Notes: generated by a model not told the origin, from the sequence alone. Positions 26,722-37,001 are shown, counted from the first letter of the stretch. The stretch is 64,000 bases of DNA from Agathobaculum massiliense (GCF_900291975.1 NZ_OMPN01000001.1:2957501-3021500); one strand, 5' to 3'. A program made the numbers and translations.

Positions 26722-27579
26722 ATGTATTTTTTGATTGTTTCGGGTATGTCGGGCGCGGGCAAGAGCCGCGCGGTCGCCACGTTTGAGGACCTGGGGTATT
26801 ATTGCGTGGATAACCTGCCCATCGCGCTCATCCCGCGCTTTGCCGAGATATGCCTTGCCGCGACTGAGCGGTACGAGCGCGTCGCGCTTGTGACCGATGT
26901 GCGCGCGGGCGGGGATTTCCAGCAGCTGTTCGATTCGCTGGACTCGATCAAGAGCATGGGCTGCGACTACCGGATCCTGTTTCTGAATACGGATACGCCG
27001 ACGCTGATCCGGCGCTTTAAGGAAACCCGCCGTAAGCATCCCCTGATGGAGAAGGGTATTGGCATGACGGCTGCGATCGAGAAGGAGCGCAGCATGCTGG
27101 CCGCGCTACAGAGCCGCGCGGATTTTGTGGTCGATACGACTGGACTGTCCGCAGCGGGGCTGCGCGAGCGCCTGCTCGCGCTGTTCGCGGGGACGGATGG
27201 CGGCGGCGCGTTCGAGGTGATCGTGCAGTCGTTCGGCTTCAAATACGGCATCCCGCCCGAGTCCGATCTGGTGTTTGATGTGAGGTTCCTGCCCAACCCC
27301 TATTATGAGATGAGCCTGCGCGAGAAAAACGGTACCGATCCGGAAGTGCGCGACTACGTGTTCCAGGGCGGCATGGCGGATGAGCTGATGCAACATTTGA
27401 CCTCGACAATCGATTTTCTGCTGCCGCGGTATGTGGCGGAAGGAAAAGCGAACGTAATCATCAGCATCGGCTGTACTGGTGGGAAGCACCGCTCGGTCGC
27501 GATTGCGGAGGCGCTTTCCGAGCATCTGCGCGGTCGGGACTACGGCGTGGTCACCATGCACCGCGATTATCAGCGCTGA
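26722..27579 (+). CDS. rapZ: RapZ/YvcJ-family nucleotide-binding protein
   Basis: The 285-residue protein opens with a Walker A motif (SGMSGAGKS), and YCVDNLP follows. The C-terminal half contains VFDVRFLPNPYY and SIGCTGGKHRSV, both hallmarks. In E. coli RapZ is an RNA-binding adaptor that senses glucosamine-6-phosphate. In Firmicutes the homologue YvcJ binds and hydrolyses nucleotides. ATG 26722 gives the family N-terminus MYFLIVSGMSG; the ATG at 26701 adds 7 unrelated residues before the GGGGG site. Confidence 0.93.
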   Translation: MYFLIVSGMSGAGKSRAVATFEDLGYYCVDNLPIALIPRFAEICLAATERYERVALVTDVRAGGDFQQLFDSLDSIKSMGCDYRILFLNTDTPTLIRRFKETRRKHPLMEKGIGMTAAIEKERSMLAALQSRADFVVDTTGLSAAGLRERLLALFAGTDGGGAFEVIVQSFGFKYGIPPESDLVFDVRFLPNPYYEMSLREKNGTDPEVRDYVFQGGMADELMQHLTSTIDFLLPRYVAEGKANVIISIGCTGGKHRSVAIAEALSEHLRGRDYGVVTMHRDYQR

Positions 27580-27601
27580 TTGACAGATAAAGGAGCGGTC
27601 C

Positions 27602-28495
27602 ATGTCCTTTTCAACCGAAGTAAAGGCCGAGCTGTGCCGCGTTTCCATGCAGCGTGCGTGCTGCACGCGGGCGGAAGCTTACGGCGTGTTGCTGCACGCG
27701 TCGGTATTTTCCCATAAAGAGATACGGCTGTCCACGGAAAACGTATTTGTGGCGCGCCGGCTGCAGGCGCTGCTGCAGCGTGCGTTTTCCGTGGACTGCG
27801 CGCCGCAGCGGGCGGGGCGCAAGCTACAGCATACTGTCGGGGAGCCAGCGCAGATCGCGCGGATCTTTGATGTGCTGGGATATGACCTGAAAAGCCACCT
27901 CGCCTACCATCTCAACCGGAACGTGCTGGAAAACGACTGCTGCGTCGCTGCTTTCCTGCGCGGCGCGTTCCTGATGGCGGGTACGGTGGCGGGGCCGGAT
28001 AAAAAAAGCCATCTGGAGCTGAAAGCCGGCCGGCAGAGCCTTGCGGGGGAGGAGACAAGCCTGCTGCTCGATTTGGGGCTGTCGCCCAAGCAGGCGCGCC
28101 GCGGTAATTCCTGCCTCCTGTACTTTAAGGAGGGCGCGAGCGTGGAGGATTTCCTGACCCGCATCGGTGCGCCGCGCGCGGCGATGGAGCTGATGCAGGC
28201 CAAGGTGGAAAAGAATATCCGCAACACGATTAACCGGCAGGTTAATTGCGAGACTGCGAACCTGATGAAAGCGGCGGACGCTTCCGCGCGCCAGGTCGCC
28301 GCGATCCGCGCGGTGCTCGACCGGCGCGGGGAGGAAGCCTTTCCGGAAGCGCTGCGCGAAACCGTCCGCTTGCGGCTGGCTTATCCGACCGACAGCCTGG
28401 CCGAGCTTGCACAACGCTTCGACCCGCCGATCTCCAAGCCGGGGCTGAGCCACCGGCTGAAAAAAATAACGGAATTTGCGTCAAAGGAGGACTAA
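27602..28495 (+). CDS. whiA: DNA-binding protein WhiA
   Basis: The 297-residue protein has the WhiA layout. Its N-terminal half is a degenerate LAGLIDADG homing-endonuclease fold (GAFLMAGTVAGPDKKSHLEL), and the C-terminal part is a helix-turn-helix (SLAELAQRFDPPISKPGLSHRLKKI). WhiA regulates sporulation genes in actinomycetes and influences cell division in Bacillus. It has the conserved position after rapZ, behind AAAGGAG. The GC-rich codons match the neighbours. Confidence 0.95.
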   Translation: MSFSTEVKAELCRVSMQRACCTRAEAYGVLLHASVFSHKEIRLSTENVFVARRLQALLQRAFSVDCAPQRAGRKLQHTVGEPAQIARIFDVLGYDLKSHLAYHLNRNVLENDCCVAAFLRGAFLMAGTVAGPDKKSHLELKAGRQSLAGEETSLLLDLGLSPKQARRGNSCLLYFKEGASVEDFLTRIGAPRAAMELMQAKVEKNIRNTINRQVNCETANLMKAADASARQVAAIRAVLDRRGEEAFPEALRETVRLRLAYPTDSLAELAQRFDPPISKPGLSHRLKKITEFASKED

Positions 28496-31400
28496 ATGGT
28501 ACCGTTTGCGCACCTGCATGTGCATAGTGAATACAGCCTGCTGGACGGCGCGTGCCGGATCGAGGGGCTGGTGGAGAGAGTGGCCGAGTTGGGGCAGACC
28601 TCATGCGCGCTGACCGATCACGGCGTGATGTATGGCGTGATTGATTTTTACCGCGCCTGTAAGGCCAAGGGCATCCATCCGGTGATTGGCTGCGAGGTAT
28701 ATCTGGCGCCGCATTCGCGTTTTGAGCGCAGCTATGTGAATGGTGAATGGCACAGCCATCTGATTTTGCTGTGCGAGAATATGACCGGCTACCGCAACCT
28801 CATCCATATGGTGTCGCTCGGCTTTTCCGAGGGCTTTTATATGAAGCCGCGCATCGATATGGACCTGCTCCGGCAGCACAGCGAGGGCCTGATCTGCCTG
28901 TCCGCGTGCTTGGCGGGCGTGATCCCGCGCGCGCTGGCCGAGGGCGATATGGACGGCGCCTATGAGCTGTGCGAACAGTTTTTGGATATTTTTGACCGCG
29001 ACCATTTCTATCTCGAGGTGCAGGACCATGGCATCGAGGTGCAGAAAAAGGTAAACGAGGGGCTGTATCAGCTCGCAAAAGAGCTGGATATTGGTTTGGT
29101 CGCCACGAACGACGCGCACTATCTGACCAAACAGGACGCAAAAATACAGGACGTGCTCATGTCCATCCAGATGGGCAAGACGGTGGACGACCCCACCCGC
29201 ATGAAGTTTGAGACGCAGGAGTTTTATATCAAGGACGCGGACGAGATGGCCGCACTGTTCCCAGAGCATCCGGAAGCGCTTGCGAACACCGTCAGGATCG
29301 CGGAGCGCTGCCAGGTCGAGTTTGAGTTTGGCAAGTACCATCTGCCGGAATTCGATGTGCCGAAGGGGTATGGCGCCCTGCAGTACCTGCAGAAGCTGTG
29401 CGACGAGGGCTTTGCTAAACGCTATCCGGATGACGACGGCACGGTGCGCGCCCGCCTGCAGTATGAGATCGATATGATCGCGCAGATGGGCTTTGTGGAT
29501 TATTTCCTGATCGTTTCCGACTTCATCGGCTATGCCAAGAGCAACGGTATCCCCGTCGGGCCGGGGCGAGGCTCGGCGGCGGGCTCGATCGTTTCCTACT
29601 GCCTGGGCATCACCGACCTGGACCCTATCCACTATTCTCTGTATTTTGAACGCTTCCTCAATCCGGAGCGCGTTTCCATGCCGGATATAGACGTGGATTT
29701 TTGTTATGTGCGTCGGCCGGAGGTGATTGAGTACGTCACCGAAAAGTACGGCAAGGACCGCGTAGCGCAAATCGTCACGTTCGGCACCATGGCTGCGCGC
29801 GGCGCGATCCGCGATGTGGGACGCGCGCTGTCAATCCCGTATAACGAGGTGGACGCGGTTGCCAAGCAGGTGCCAAACGAGCTGCACATCACGATCAACA
29901 AGGCGCTGGCGGTTAATCCAGAGCTGAAAAAGATGTATGACGAAAAGCCGCAGGTACGCGAGCTGATCGATACCGCCCGCGCGCTCGAGGGAATGCCGCG
30001 GCACGCTTCGACCCACGCGGCGGGCGTGGTCATTACCAAGGATCCGGTGGATACCTATGTGCCGCTTGCGCGCAACGATGAGCAGATGGTCACCCAGTTC
30101 ACCATGACCACGCTCGAGGAACTGGGGCTGCTCAAAATGGACTTCCTCGGCCTGCGTAACCTGACGGTGATCGCGGACGCAGAAAAGATGATCCGCCGCC
30201 ATGTGCCGGATTTTAACATCGAAACCGTGGATATGAACGACAAGGCCACTTATGAGATGCTCGGCCGCGGCTCAACGATGGGAGTGTTCCAGCTGGAAAG
30301 CGCGGGTATCACCAACGTCGTCACCGGCCTGCGCCCCGCGTCCATCGAGGATATCACCGCGGTTGTGGCGCTGTACCGGCCGGGGCCGATGCAGTCCATC
30401 CCGCGCTATATCGAATGCCGCCACCATCCGGAAAAGGTGACCTATAAGCACCCGCTGCTCGAACCGATCCTGAAAGTCACCTATGGCTGCATGATCTATC
30501 AGGAGCAGGTCATGCAGGTGTTTCAGAGCCTGGCGGGTTACTCGCTCGGCAAGGCGGACATGGTGCGCCGCGCGATGAGCAAAAAGAAGATGAAGGAGCT
30601 TGAGAAAGAGCGCGTCAATTTCATCCACGGCAATGAGACGCTTGGCATCGACGGCGCGGTCAAACGCGGCGTGCCGGAGCACATTGCGGCAGGCCTGTTC
30701 GACGAGATCATGGACTTTGCCAACTATGCGTTCAACAAGGCCCATGCGGTGTGCTATGCGGTTGTTTCCTTCCGCACGGCCTATCTCAAGTGCCATTATC
30801 CGCGCGAATATATGGCAGCGCTGCTCACCTCCGTGCTGGACTGGTCGGACAAGATTTCCGAGTATATCCAGGCCGCGCGTGAAATGGGGATTCGGGTGTT
30901 GCCGCCGGATGTGAACGAGTCGTTCGATGGGTTTTCGGTTTCCGGACGGGACATCCGCTTCGGCCTTGCTGCGGTCAAGGGCGTCGGCCGGTCGTTCATG
31001 AAGCAGCTTGTGGAGGAGCGCGAGACAGGAGGGCTGTTTTCGTCGTTCCAGGATTTTTGCGAGCGCATGTACGATCGGGAACTGAACCGGCGTGCACTCG
31101 AAAGCCTGATCAAAGCCGGCTCATTCGATTCCATGGGATACCGGCGGAGCCAGCTGCTGCAGATTGTGGGCGCGGTGGTGGATGCGATCGCGCAGAGCCG
31201 CAAGAAAAACATTGAGGGGCAAATGGACCTGTTCGGCATGGGAAATGACGAGGTGCAGGATACGCAGATCGCCCTGCCCGATATCCCCGAGGCGGGCAAG
31301 CGAGAGCTTCTGGCAATGGAGAAAGAAACGACCGGCCTGTACCTGTCCGGTCATCCGATGGACGAGTATCGGGAGCTGGCGAAAAAAGCAGACGCGGCCT

Positions 31401-32011
31401 CCATCCGGAAGATCATCGACGATCTTTCGGGGGAAAGCACCCAGCCCGCCTATAAGGATGGAATGACTGTGCGGCTGGCGTGCGTTATCACCTCTGTGCG
31501 GCTCAAATCCACCAAAAACGGCTCGATGATGGCATATGTGACGGTGGAGGATGAGTCCGCGTCGATTGAGCTGATCGTGTTCCCGCGCTCGCTGCAGCAG
31601 TGCGGCGCCTATTTGACCGAGGACAGCGCGGTACTGCTTACCGGTAAGATCGACGCGCGCGAGGATGAAGCGCCCAAGGTGCTGCTGAACGAAGCGCAGC
31701 CGCTGACCGAAAGCGCAGTGAACAGCATGCTCGCACAGCAGAACCCGCAGCGGTCGGTATATACCGACCAGCAGGCGGCGCGGCTTGCGCCGCAGAAGCT
31801 GTTCCTGCGCATTGACAGCATGGGCAGCGACGAATGGCCGCAGATCAAGGCCATACTACTGGCGCAGCCAGGCGATACGCCGGTTTATCTCTATCCCACG
31901 GACACTAGGAAAAAAACGCTGGCCAAGCGGGAATACTGGTGCCAGCCGGATGTGCCGCTTTTGGAAAAATTACGCTTCCTCTTGGGCGAGGAAGATGTTA
32001 TAATGCAGTAG
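28496..32011 (+). CDS. dnaE: DNA polymerase III alpha subunit, DnaE type
   Basis: The 1171-residue protein begins with a PHP domain (FAHLHVHSEYSLLDG, residues about 3-210). The C-family polymerase core follows, with PDIDVDFC carrying catalytic aspartates and GPGRGSAAGS. A helix-hairpin-helix segment and an OB fold (about 990-1080) end it. It contains no PolC-type exonuclease. In Firmicutes that also have PolC, DnaE extends primers on the lagging strand. The ATG comes directly after the whiA stop codon, behind AAAGGAGG. Confidence 0.97.
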   Translation: MVPFAHLHVHSEYSLLDGACRIEGLVERVAELGQTSCALTDHGVMYGVIDFYRACKAKGIHPVIGCEVYLAPHSRFERSYVNGEWHSHLILLCENMTGYRNLIHMVSLGFSEGFYMKPRIDMDLLRQHSEGLICLSACLAGVIPRALAEGDMDGAYELCEQFLDIFDRDHFYLEVQDHGIEVQKKVNEGLYQLAKELDIGLVATNDAHYLTKQDAKIQDVLMSIQMGKTVDDPTRMKFETQEFYIKDADEMAALFPEHPEALANTVRIAERCQVEFEFGKYHLPEFDVPKGYGALQYLQKLCDEGFAKRYPDDDGTVRARLQYEIDMIAQMGFVDYFLIVSDFIGYAKSNGIPVGPGRGSAAGSIVSYCLGITDLDPIHYSLYFERFLNPERVSMPDIDVDFCYVRRPEVIEYVTEKYGKDRVAQIVTFGTMAARGAIRDVGRALSIPYNEVDAVAKQVPNELHITINKALAVNPELKKMYDEKPQVRELIDTARALEGMPRHASTHAAGVVITKDPVDTYVPLARNDEQMVTQFTMTTLEELGLLKMDFLGLRNLTVIADAEKMIRRHVPDFNIETVDMNDKATYEMLGRGSTMGVFQLESAGITNVVTGLRPASIEDITAVVALYRPGPMQSIPRYIECRHHPEKVTYKHPLLEPILKVTYGCMIYQEQVMQVFQSLAGYSLGKADMVRRAMSKKKMKELEKERVNFIHGNETLGIDGAVKRGVPEHIAAGLFDEIMDFANYAFNKAHAVCYAVVSFRTAYLKCHYPREYMAALLTSVLDWSDKISEYIQAAREMGIRVLPPDVNESFDGFSVSGRDIRFGLAAVKGVGRSFMKQLVEERETGGLFSSFQDFCERMYDRELNRRALESLIKAGSFDSMGYRRSQLLQIVGAVVDAIAQSRKKNIEGQMDLFGMGNDEVQDTQIALPDIPEAGKRELLAMEKETTGLYLSGHPMDEYRELAKKADAASIRKIIDDLSGESTQPAYKDGMTVRLACVITSVRLKSTKNGSMMAYVTVEDESASIELIVFPRSLQQCGAYLTEDSAVLLTGKIDAREDEAPKVLLNEAQPLTESAVNSMLAQQNPQRSVYTDQQAARLAPQKLFLRIDSMGSDEWPQIKAILLAQPGDTPVYLYPTDTRKKTLAKREYWCQPDVPLLEKLRFLLGEEDVIMQ

Positions 32012-32081
32012 GGAACCGGACAAGGCTCCGCCATGTAAGGCAAATATTATTTTGAGAAGCAACCGATACAGGAGGCTCATT

Positions 32082-33056
32082 ATGGACAAACAGATTCGCA
32101 GAATTGGCGTGCTCACCAGCGGCGGCGACGCGCCGGGCATGAACGCATTGATCCGTGCGGTCGTCCGCACCGCTTCGGCGCACGATATCTCCGTGCTTGG
32201 CATCCGCCGCGGCTACAGCGGCCTGATTAACGGCGATATCATCGAGATGGCGGCGCGCAGCGTGGACGGGATCATCCGCAAGGGCGGCACGATGCTGTAT
32301 ACCGCCCGCTGCAAGGAGATGCTGACCGACGAAGGGCTGCAGAAGGCGGCGGATACCTGCCGTTATCTGGGGATCGACGGACTGATCTGCTGCGGCGGCG
32401 ACGGTACGTTCCGCGGGGCGCAGGCGCTGTCCCGCAAGGGCGTACCCTGCATCGGCGTGCCGGGTACGATCGATAATGATATCGTGTGTACTGATTACAC
32501 GATCGGCTTTGACACGGCCTGCAATACTGCGATTGAATGTATCGATAAGCTGCGCGACACCATGCAGTCGCATGAGCGCTGCTCGGTCGTTGAGGTCATG
32601 GGGCGCCGGGCGGGTCATTTGGCGCTGCACGTTGGCTGCGCGGTCGGCGCTACCGCGATCTGCCTGCCGGAGCGCGAGCTGAACTTTGATGTTGATATCA
32701 TCGAGAAGATGCGCGTCGGGCGCATCAAGGGCCGCAACCACCATATTATTATTGTGGCGGAGGGCTATGGCGCCGCGCAGGATGTTGCCGACCGGATTCA
32801 TGAGGCGACCGGCATCGATACGCGTGTGACCATCCTTGGCCACATCCAGCGCGGCGGTTCCCCGTCCGCGCGTGACCGCGTGATGGCGACCCGCATGGGC
32901 TATGAGGCGGTGATGGCGCTGGAGGCGGGCAAGACCAACCGCGTGATCGTGTTCGATGATAACCGCGTCACCGACTTGGACATCGAGGAAGGGCTTGCGC
33001 GCCAGAAGGACCTGGAGCAGGATCTGTTTGTGGCGCAGCAGACGGTAGCGATCTGA
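32082..33056 (+). CDS. pfkA: ATP-dependent 6-phosphofructokinase
   Basis: The 324-residue protein has GVLTSGGDAPGMNA, GGDGTFRGAQ, GVPGTIDNDI (catalytic Asp) and EVMGRRAGHLAL, the PfkA motifs. The glycine in GGDGT supports use of ATP rather than pyrophosphate. It catalyses the committed step of glycolysis. ATG 32082 follows AGGAGG; an upstream ATG at 32052 would add 10 residues. It sits directly after dnaE in the usual order. Confidence 0.95.
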   Translation: MDKQIRRIGVLTSGGDAPGMNALIRAVVRTASAHDISVLGIRRGYSGLINGDIIEMAARSVDGIIRKGGTMLYTARCKEMLTDEGLQKAADTCRYLGIDGLICCGGDGTFRGAQALSRKGVPCIGVPGTIDNDIVCTDYTIGFDTACNTAIECIDKLRDTMQSHERCSVVEVMGRRAGHLALHVGCAVGATAICLPERELNFDVDIIEKMRVGRIKGRNHHIIIVAEGYGAAQDVADRIHEATGIDTRVTILGHIQRGGSPSARDRVMATRMGYEAVMALEAGKTNRVIVFDDNRVTDLDIEEGLARQKDLEQDLFVAQQTVAI

Positions 33057-33057
33057 C

Positions 33058-33771
33058 ATGCCGCAGACAGTCTTGATTACCGGCGGTTCACGTGGTATTG
33101 GCGCCGCGTGTGTGCAGGTATTTGCCGATGCGGGCTGGAATGTGGCCTTCACCTACCGCGCCAGCCGCGCAGCCGCGGGCGCGCTGGCGGAAAAGTCCGG
33201 TGCGCTGGCGCTTTGTGCCGACCTGACGGATGAGCGTGCGGTCGGACGTGCGGCGGGGGAGGCGGTAAGCTATTTTGGCGGATTGGATGCGGTGGTGTGC
33301 AACGCAGGCGTGGCGGAGCAGAAGCTGTTTCAGGACATTACGGAGCAGGAATGGCAGCATATGCTGGATGTCAACCTGCTGGGCGCGGTGCGGACCATCC
33401 GTTCCGCGCTGCCGGGCATGCTACACAGAAAGCAGGGCAGTATTGTGACCGTGTCCTCCGTCTGGGGGCAGGCTGGTGCGTCCTGCGAGAGCCACTATGC
33501 GGCGAGCAAGGCGGCGCTGATCGGTCTAACCAGATCGCTCGCGCTGGAACTGGGGCCTTCTGGCATTCGGGTCAATTGTGTCGCGCCCGGTGTGATCGAT
33601 ACGGATATGAATGCGGTGCACAGCGCGGAAACCATGCACGAGCTGGCGGAGCAAACACCGCTGGGGCGCATTGGCACCGCGCGCGAGGTCGCGGAAAGCA
33701 TCCTGTACCTCTGCTCGGACAAAGCGGCCTTTGTCACCGGACAGGTGCTCGGTGTGACTGGCGGCTTCTGA
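33058..33771 (+). CDS. SDR-family reductase (FabG-like or EF-P 5-aminopentanone reductase-like)
   Basis: The 237-residue protein is a classic short-chain dehydrogenase. It shows TGGSRGIG (NADP turn), NAGV, the catalytic Ser in TVSSVWG and the YAASKAA active-site motif. The 3' neighbour relation to pfkA (1 nt gap) and the short length fit the YmfI-type reductase that reduces a 5-aminopentanone group on elongation factor P. Acyl-carrier-protein reduction is the alternative. Sequence alone does not separate the two. Confidence 0.8.
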   Translation: MPQTVLITGGSRGIGAACVQVFADAGWNVAFTYRASRAAAGALAEKSGALALCADLTDERAVGRAAGEAVSYFGGLDAVVCNAGVAEQKLFQDITEQEWQHMLDVNLLGAVRTIRSALPGMLHRKQGSIVTVSSVWGQAGASCESHYAASKAALIGLTRSLALELGPSGIRVNCVAPGVIDTDMNAVHSAETMHELAEQTPLGRIGTAREVAESILYLCSDKAAFVTGQVLGVTGGF

Positions 33772-33778
33772 AAGTATA

Positions 33779-33818
33779 ACAAAAACCCCCTCTGTCATTC
33801 GGCAGAGGGGGTTTTTGT
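33779..33818. terminator. Bidirectional terminator between convergent genes
   Basis: ACAAAAACCCCCTCTG and CAGAGGGGGTTTTTGT form a perfect 16-pair stem around TCATTCGG. With T-runs on both strands it serves the SDR gene (plus) and the SLH gene (minus). Confidence 0.92.
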
Positions 33819-33827
33819 TATTCATTT

Positions 33828-36800
33828 TTAGAACAGCGCGAGAATTTTGGCGATCTCGCCGCGGGTAATCTTGCCCAGAGGTTGCAACGTATTGTCGCTA
33901 TAGCCGCCGATGATGCCGGCAGCAACGCAGGTTCTGACCTGATCGACCGCCCAGGAGGGGACGGAGGACGCATCCTTATAGGAAAGACTTGCCGCCGCAT
34001 AGCCGCGCGGCAGGCAGCGTCCGATCACGGTCATGACCTCGGCGCGCGTCATATCCGCGTCCGGAGAGAAATACAGCTTGCCGTTCCGTGTCTCGCCGTT
34101 CATGATGCCCGCCTGCGAAACAGCGTAGACCGCGCCGCGCGCCCAATCCGGTATGGAGGCATCGTCGGCAAAGTCGAGCGCGCCGGTATACGAGGTGTCC
34201 AGACCGAGCAGGCGCGCCATCGTGACCGCAAATTCCTTGCGCGTCAGATTCCGCTCCGGACGAAAATAGGTTTTCCCGTCGCTGCCGGTTTCGCCCTTCA
34301 TTATGCCGTTGGTATTCAGCAGGGAAGCGTAGCCGCGCGCCCAGTGGGAAGCGGTATCGGCAAACGCGTTGCTGGCGCTGCCTGCTGTGACGGTTGCGGA
34401 AGCACGGGTGCGGTTGCCTGCGTCGTCCGATACGTCGATCGTGACGCAATGCGTACCCGCAGACAGCGCGCCGGTTGTGACGGTCAGGGTGGCGCCGCTC
34501 ATTTTAGCCGCGCCGTCAACCGCTTTCCCATCCACCTTGACTGTAATGTTGGAAGAACGGGCGGGATATTTGCCATTCTCCATCGTAGCGGTACCGCTGA
34601 TCGTGGCCGCCGCGCCGGCGTCCACGGTCAGGGCGGTGCTGTTCAGCTTGACCGAGGGGGCGTCCGTATTGGTAACCGCGTGGTCGGCGGAAACGACGAC
34701 CTGGTCTAGGTAGAGCGCGGAACCCGCAGCCCCGCTGCCGCTGCGTTCAAAGCGGATGCCGGTCAGCTTGGACGCGCCCTCCGGAACGGCGGCGGTAAGC
34801 TGCTTCCATGAGGCCGTGGTGGCCGCGGACAGGGCTGTGGTCAGCTCATTGCCCTCGGCGTCAGCAAAGACCGCGGTAAGCGTACCCTGCGTCCCCTCGC
34901 CGCGCGCCCACAGCGTCAGGTGCTTCCGGCCGGAAACATCGGCCTGCGGGAGCGAGATCGTCGCGGCCGCGACCTTGGTACCGTCATAGGCGGCCTTGAG
35001 CGAGCCTTCGCCGCGCGCGACCGCTGTATATCCGGTCACGCGGGTAAGCGTCATGCCCTCGGTGGCCGTGCAGCCGTCCGTGCCGGCCTCAAAATCTGCA
35101 ACGGTTTCCGCGTCCTGCGGGTCGCCCATGCCGACATTCACCGTTATGGATTTGCTGGTCGCTCCATACGAACAGGTGAGCGTGCCGCTTGCCATGCTGT
35201 CGCCCGCGGTGAACACGCCTTTTTCGTCGATCGAGCCGATGCCGCTGGAAACGCTCCAGCTAAAAGCAGTGTCGATCGAGGCCATCTTCTGGCCAAGGTG
35301 GTAGGCGATCCCGTCCACATCGACGCTCTGGCCGGGCTTGACCGAGATTGAGCTGATGTCCTTGCCAGCGCTCTGCAGGCCGATCGAATTGACGTCGCCC
35401 GTGATGCAGATATCCATTGAGCCTTCGACCGAACCGTTGGAAGCGGTAATGGTGGCGGTGCCGGTTGCCGTACCGGCAGTGAATGTCTGGTTTTCGACCG
35501 TACCCAGATCACCGGATACGGTGTAACTCATGCCGGAGGGGTCCGGCGCAGGGCCGTAGGATGCGTCCGCGCCCTTGACCGAGAACCAGGTGGAAGCACC
35601 CGGCAGCACATAGCGGTAGCTTGGCGTGAGGAACGCATAGGCAGTGACGTTGTCAGATGTGACATGGTTGATAAAGAAAATATAGTTGGCGCAGGCGCGC
35701 TGGGAACCGTCCGAGGGGCTGGTAATCAGGGAAGCGGTGGATTCGCCGGGCCTGCGCAGCGCCATGGCGGAGGAGCCGCCGCCGTCCAGACAGATGGCGC
35801 GGACACAGCCCAGCGATACCAGCTCTTCCCCAAGCTGGGCGGCGGTCAGTCCCACGCTGTGCGAGGGCTGGTTCCCGTCAACCTCGTATAGCACGACCGT
35901 ACCGTCCGACCGGACGCCGATCGCGCTGCGTGCGCGGTTGGAAGAGCCTCCATCTATCCCCGAGGTGGTGACAGAGCCGTTATCGATCAGCAGCTTGCCG
36001 CCGACCGCGTAATCCACATCCGCCCAGTTGGCGTCGTTCGCCGTGACCTTGAGCGTGACTTCCTCGCCGACAGGGAAGTCCACCCAGGAGGGGACGTTCG
36101 CACCGTCCGACTTGGTCAGCACCATCTGGTCGTCCGTGATGGTGAGCGGGCTGTTGCCCGTTCCCTTGTTGATGACTTTCATTTTGACCGTGCCGTTTAC
36201 CGTGACCGGCGTATCATCCACGCGCTCGAGGATGATGTTGGTGCCGTTGGCGGTAAAGTGGGTCGAATCGTCATAGTTGCGGTCGAGCAGGTATGCGCCC
36301 GCGGTGGTACGGGTTTTATTGAAATAGGACACAGAAACCGTGCCGCTTGCGCCGGAAACCGTCATACTCATGGTCGGACGGCCCATCACGGCCGAGCCGT
36401 CCGCCTTGAAGCCGACCGCATACTGCCATGCGTCGGATGAGATCAGCTCGCCCTCGTCGATCACCAGCCCGATCGGGACGCCGCTGGACATGACGAAAAA
36501 GTCGGCGTTCGTGCCGCCAATGACCGATTTCCCTTGGCTCTCCAGATATTTGACCGCGTTTGTGATCGTGGCGCTGCTGCCGTAAAGCTGCTCGTCCGCA
36601 TACACCATGATCGGCGAGACGCCTGTGTTCGGCCGGTATGTCAGGATATTTGCACGTTGCACGCCGGCGCTGTTTTTGCCCTCCGAGCGGGTATAGGTCA
36701 AGCCTTCTCCCACCGGATAGGAATAGGTGAAGCCGTTGCTGAATGCGGCGCCGGCCGCAGCTGTAAAGAGCTGTACTGCGGCAAGGGAAGCCGCCAGCAG

Positions 36801-36830
36801 GCGGCCGGATACTTTTGCGAAGTGTTTCAT
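33828..36830 (-). CDS. Exported phosphodiester glycosidase-domain protein with three SLH repeats
   Basis: The protein of about 1000 residues has a signal peptide (KHFAKVSGRLLAASLAAVQLF). An NAGPA-type phosphodiester glycosidase domain lies at about 80-400, with GGTNADFF and CLDGGGSSAM. Ig-like or carbohydrate-binding-like modules follow, then three SLH repeats at about 830-1000 (for example ITRGEIAKIL). SLH repeats bind secondary wall polymers, so it is a cell-surface protein. The glycosidase domain cleaves sugar-phosphodiester bonds, plausibly in wall polymers. ATG 36830 follows AGGAGG and starts the signal peptide; an upstream ATG at 36893 is unlikely. Confidence 0.85.
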   Translation of the reverse strand: MKHFAKVSGRLLAASLAAVQLFTAAAGAAFSNGFTYSYPVGEGLTYTRSEGKNSAGVQRANILTYRPNTGVSPIMVYADEQLYGSSATITNAVKYLESQGKSVIGGTNADFFVMSSGVPIGLVIDEGELISSDAWQYAVGFKADGSAVMGRPTMSMTVSGASGTVSVSYFNKTRTTAGAYLLDRNYDDSTHFTANGTNIILERVDDTPVTVNGTVKMKVINKGTGNSPLTITDDQMVLTKSDGANVPSWVDFPVGEEVTLKVTANDANWADVDYAVGGKLLIDNGSVTTSGIDGGSSNRARSAIGVRSDGTVVLYEVDGNQPSHSVGLTAAQLGEELVSLGCVRAICLDGGGSSAMALRRPGESTASLITSPSDGSQRACANYIFFINHVTSDNVTAYAFLTPSYRYVLPGASTWFSVKGADASYGPAPDPSGMSYTVSGDLGTVENQTFTAGTATGTATITASNGSVEGSMDICITGDVNSIGLQSAGKDISSISVKPGQSVDVDGIAYHLGQKMASIDTAFSWSVSSGIGSIDEKGVFTAGDSMASGTLTCSYGATSKSITVNVGMGDPQDAETVADFEAGTDGCTATEGMTLTRVTGYTAVARGEGSLKAAYDGTKVAAATISLPQADVSGRKHLTLWARGEGTQGTLTAVFADAEGNELTTALSAATTASWKQLTAAVPEGASKLTGIRFERSGSGAAGSALYLDQVVVSADHAVTNTDAPSVKLNSTALTVDAGAAATISGTATMENGKYPARSSNITVKVDGKAVDGAAKMSGATLTVTTGALSAGTHCVTIDVSDDAGNRTRASATVTAGSASNAFADTASHWARGYASLLNTNGIMKGETGSDGKTYFRPERNLTRKEFAVTMARLLGLDTSYTGALDFADDASIPDWARGAVYAVSQAGIMNGETRNGKLYFSPDADMTRAEVMTVIGRCLPRGYAAASLSYKDASSVPSWAVDQVRTCVAAGIIGGYSDNTLQPLGKITRGEIAKILALF

Positions 36831-36969
36831 GGTCCTCCTCATTTTCTCAGGATAGTGGAAGCCTTGCTGCCGCGCCGCGCCCCCACTTCGCACGCAGCGC
36901 CGTCCCGCGCGCCTCTATCCCGCGCGCGGGGCAATGACATTGGTTTTCAGCGGTGCAGCCGCCGAAAAC

Positions 36970-37001
36970 CATAAAAACCCGCGGCATATACGTGGGTTTT
37001 T
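36970..37001 (-). terminator. Intrinsic terminator of the aro operon
   Basis: Read on the minus strand, AAAAACCCACG pairs with CGCGGGTTTTT, about 110 nt past the aroK stop. The 3' arm supplies the T-run. Confidence 0.7.
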
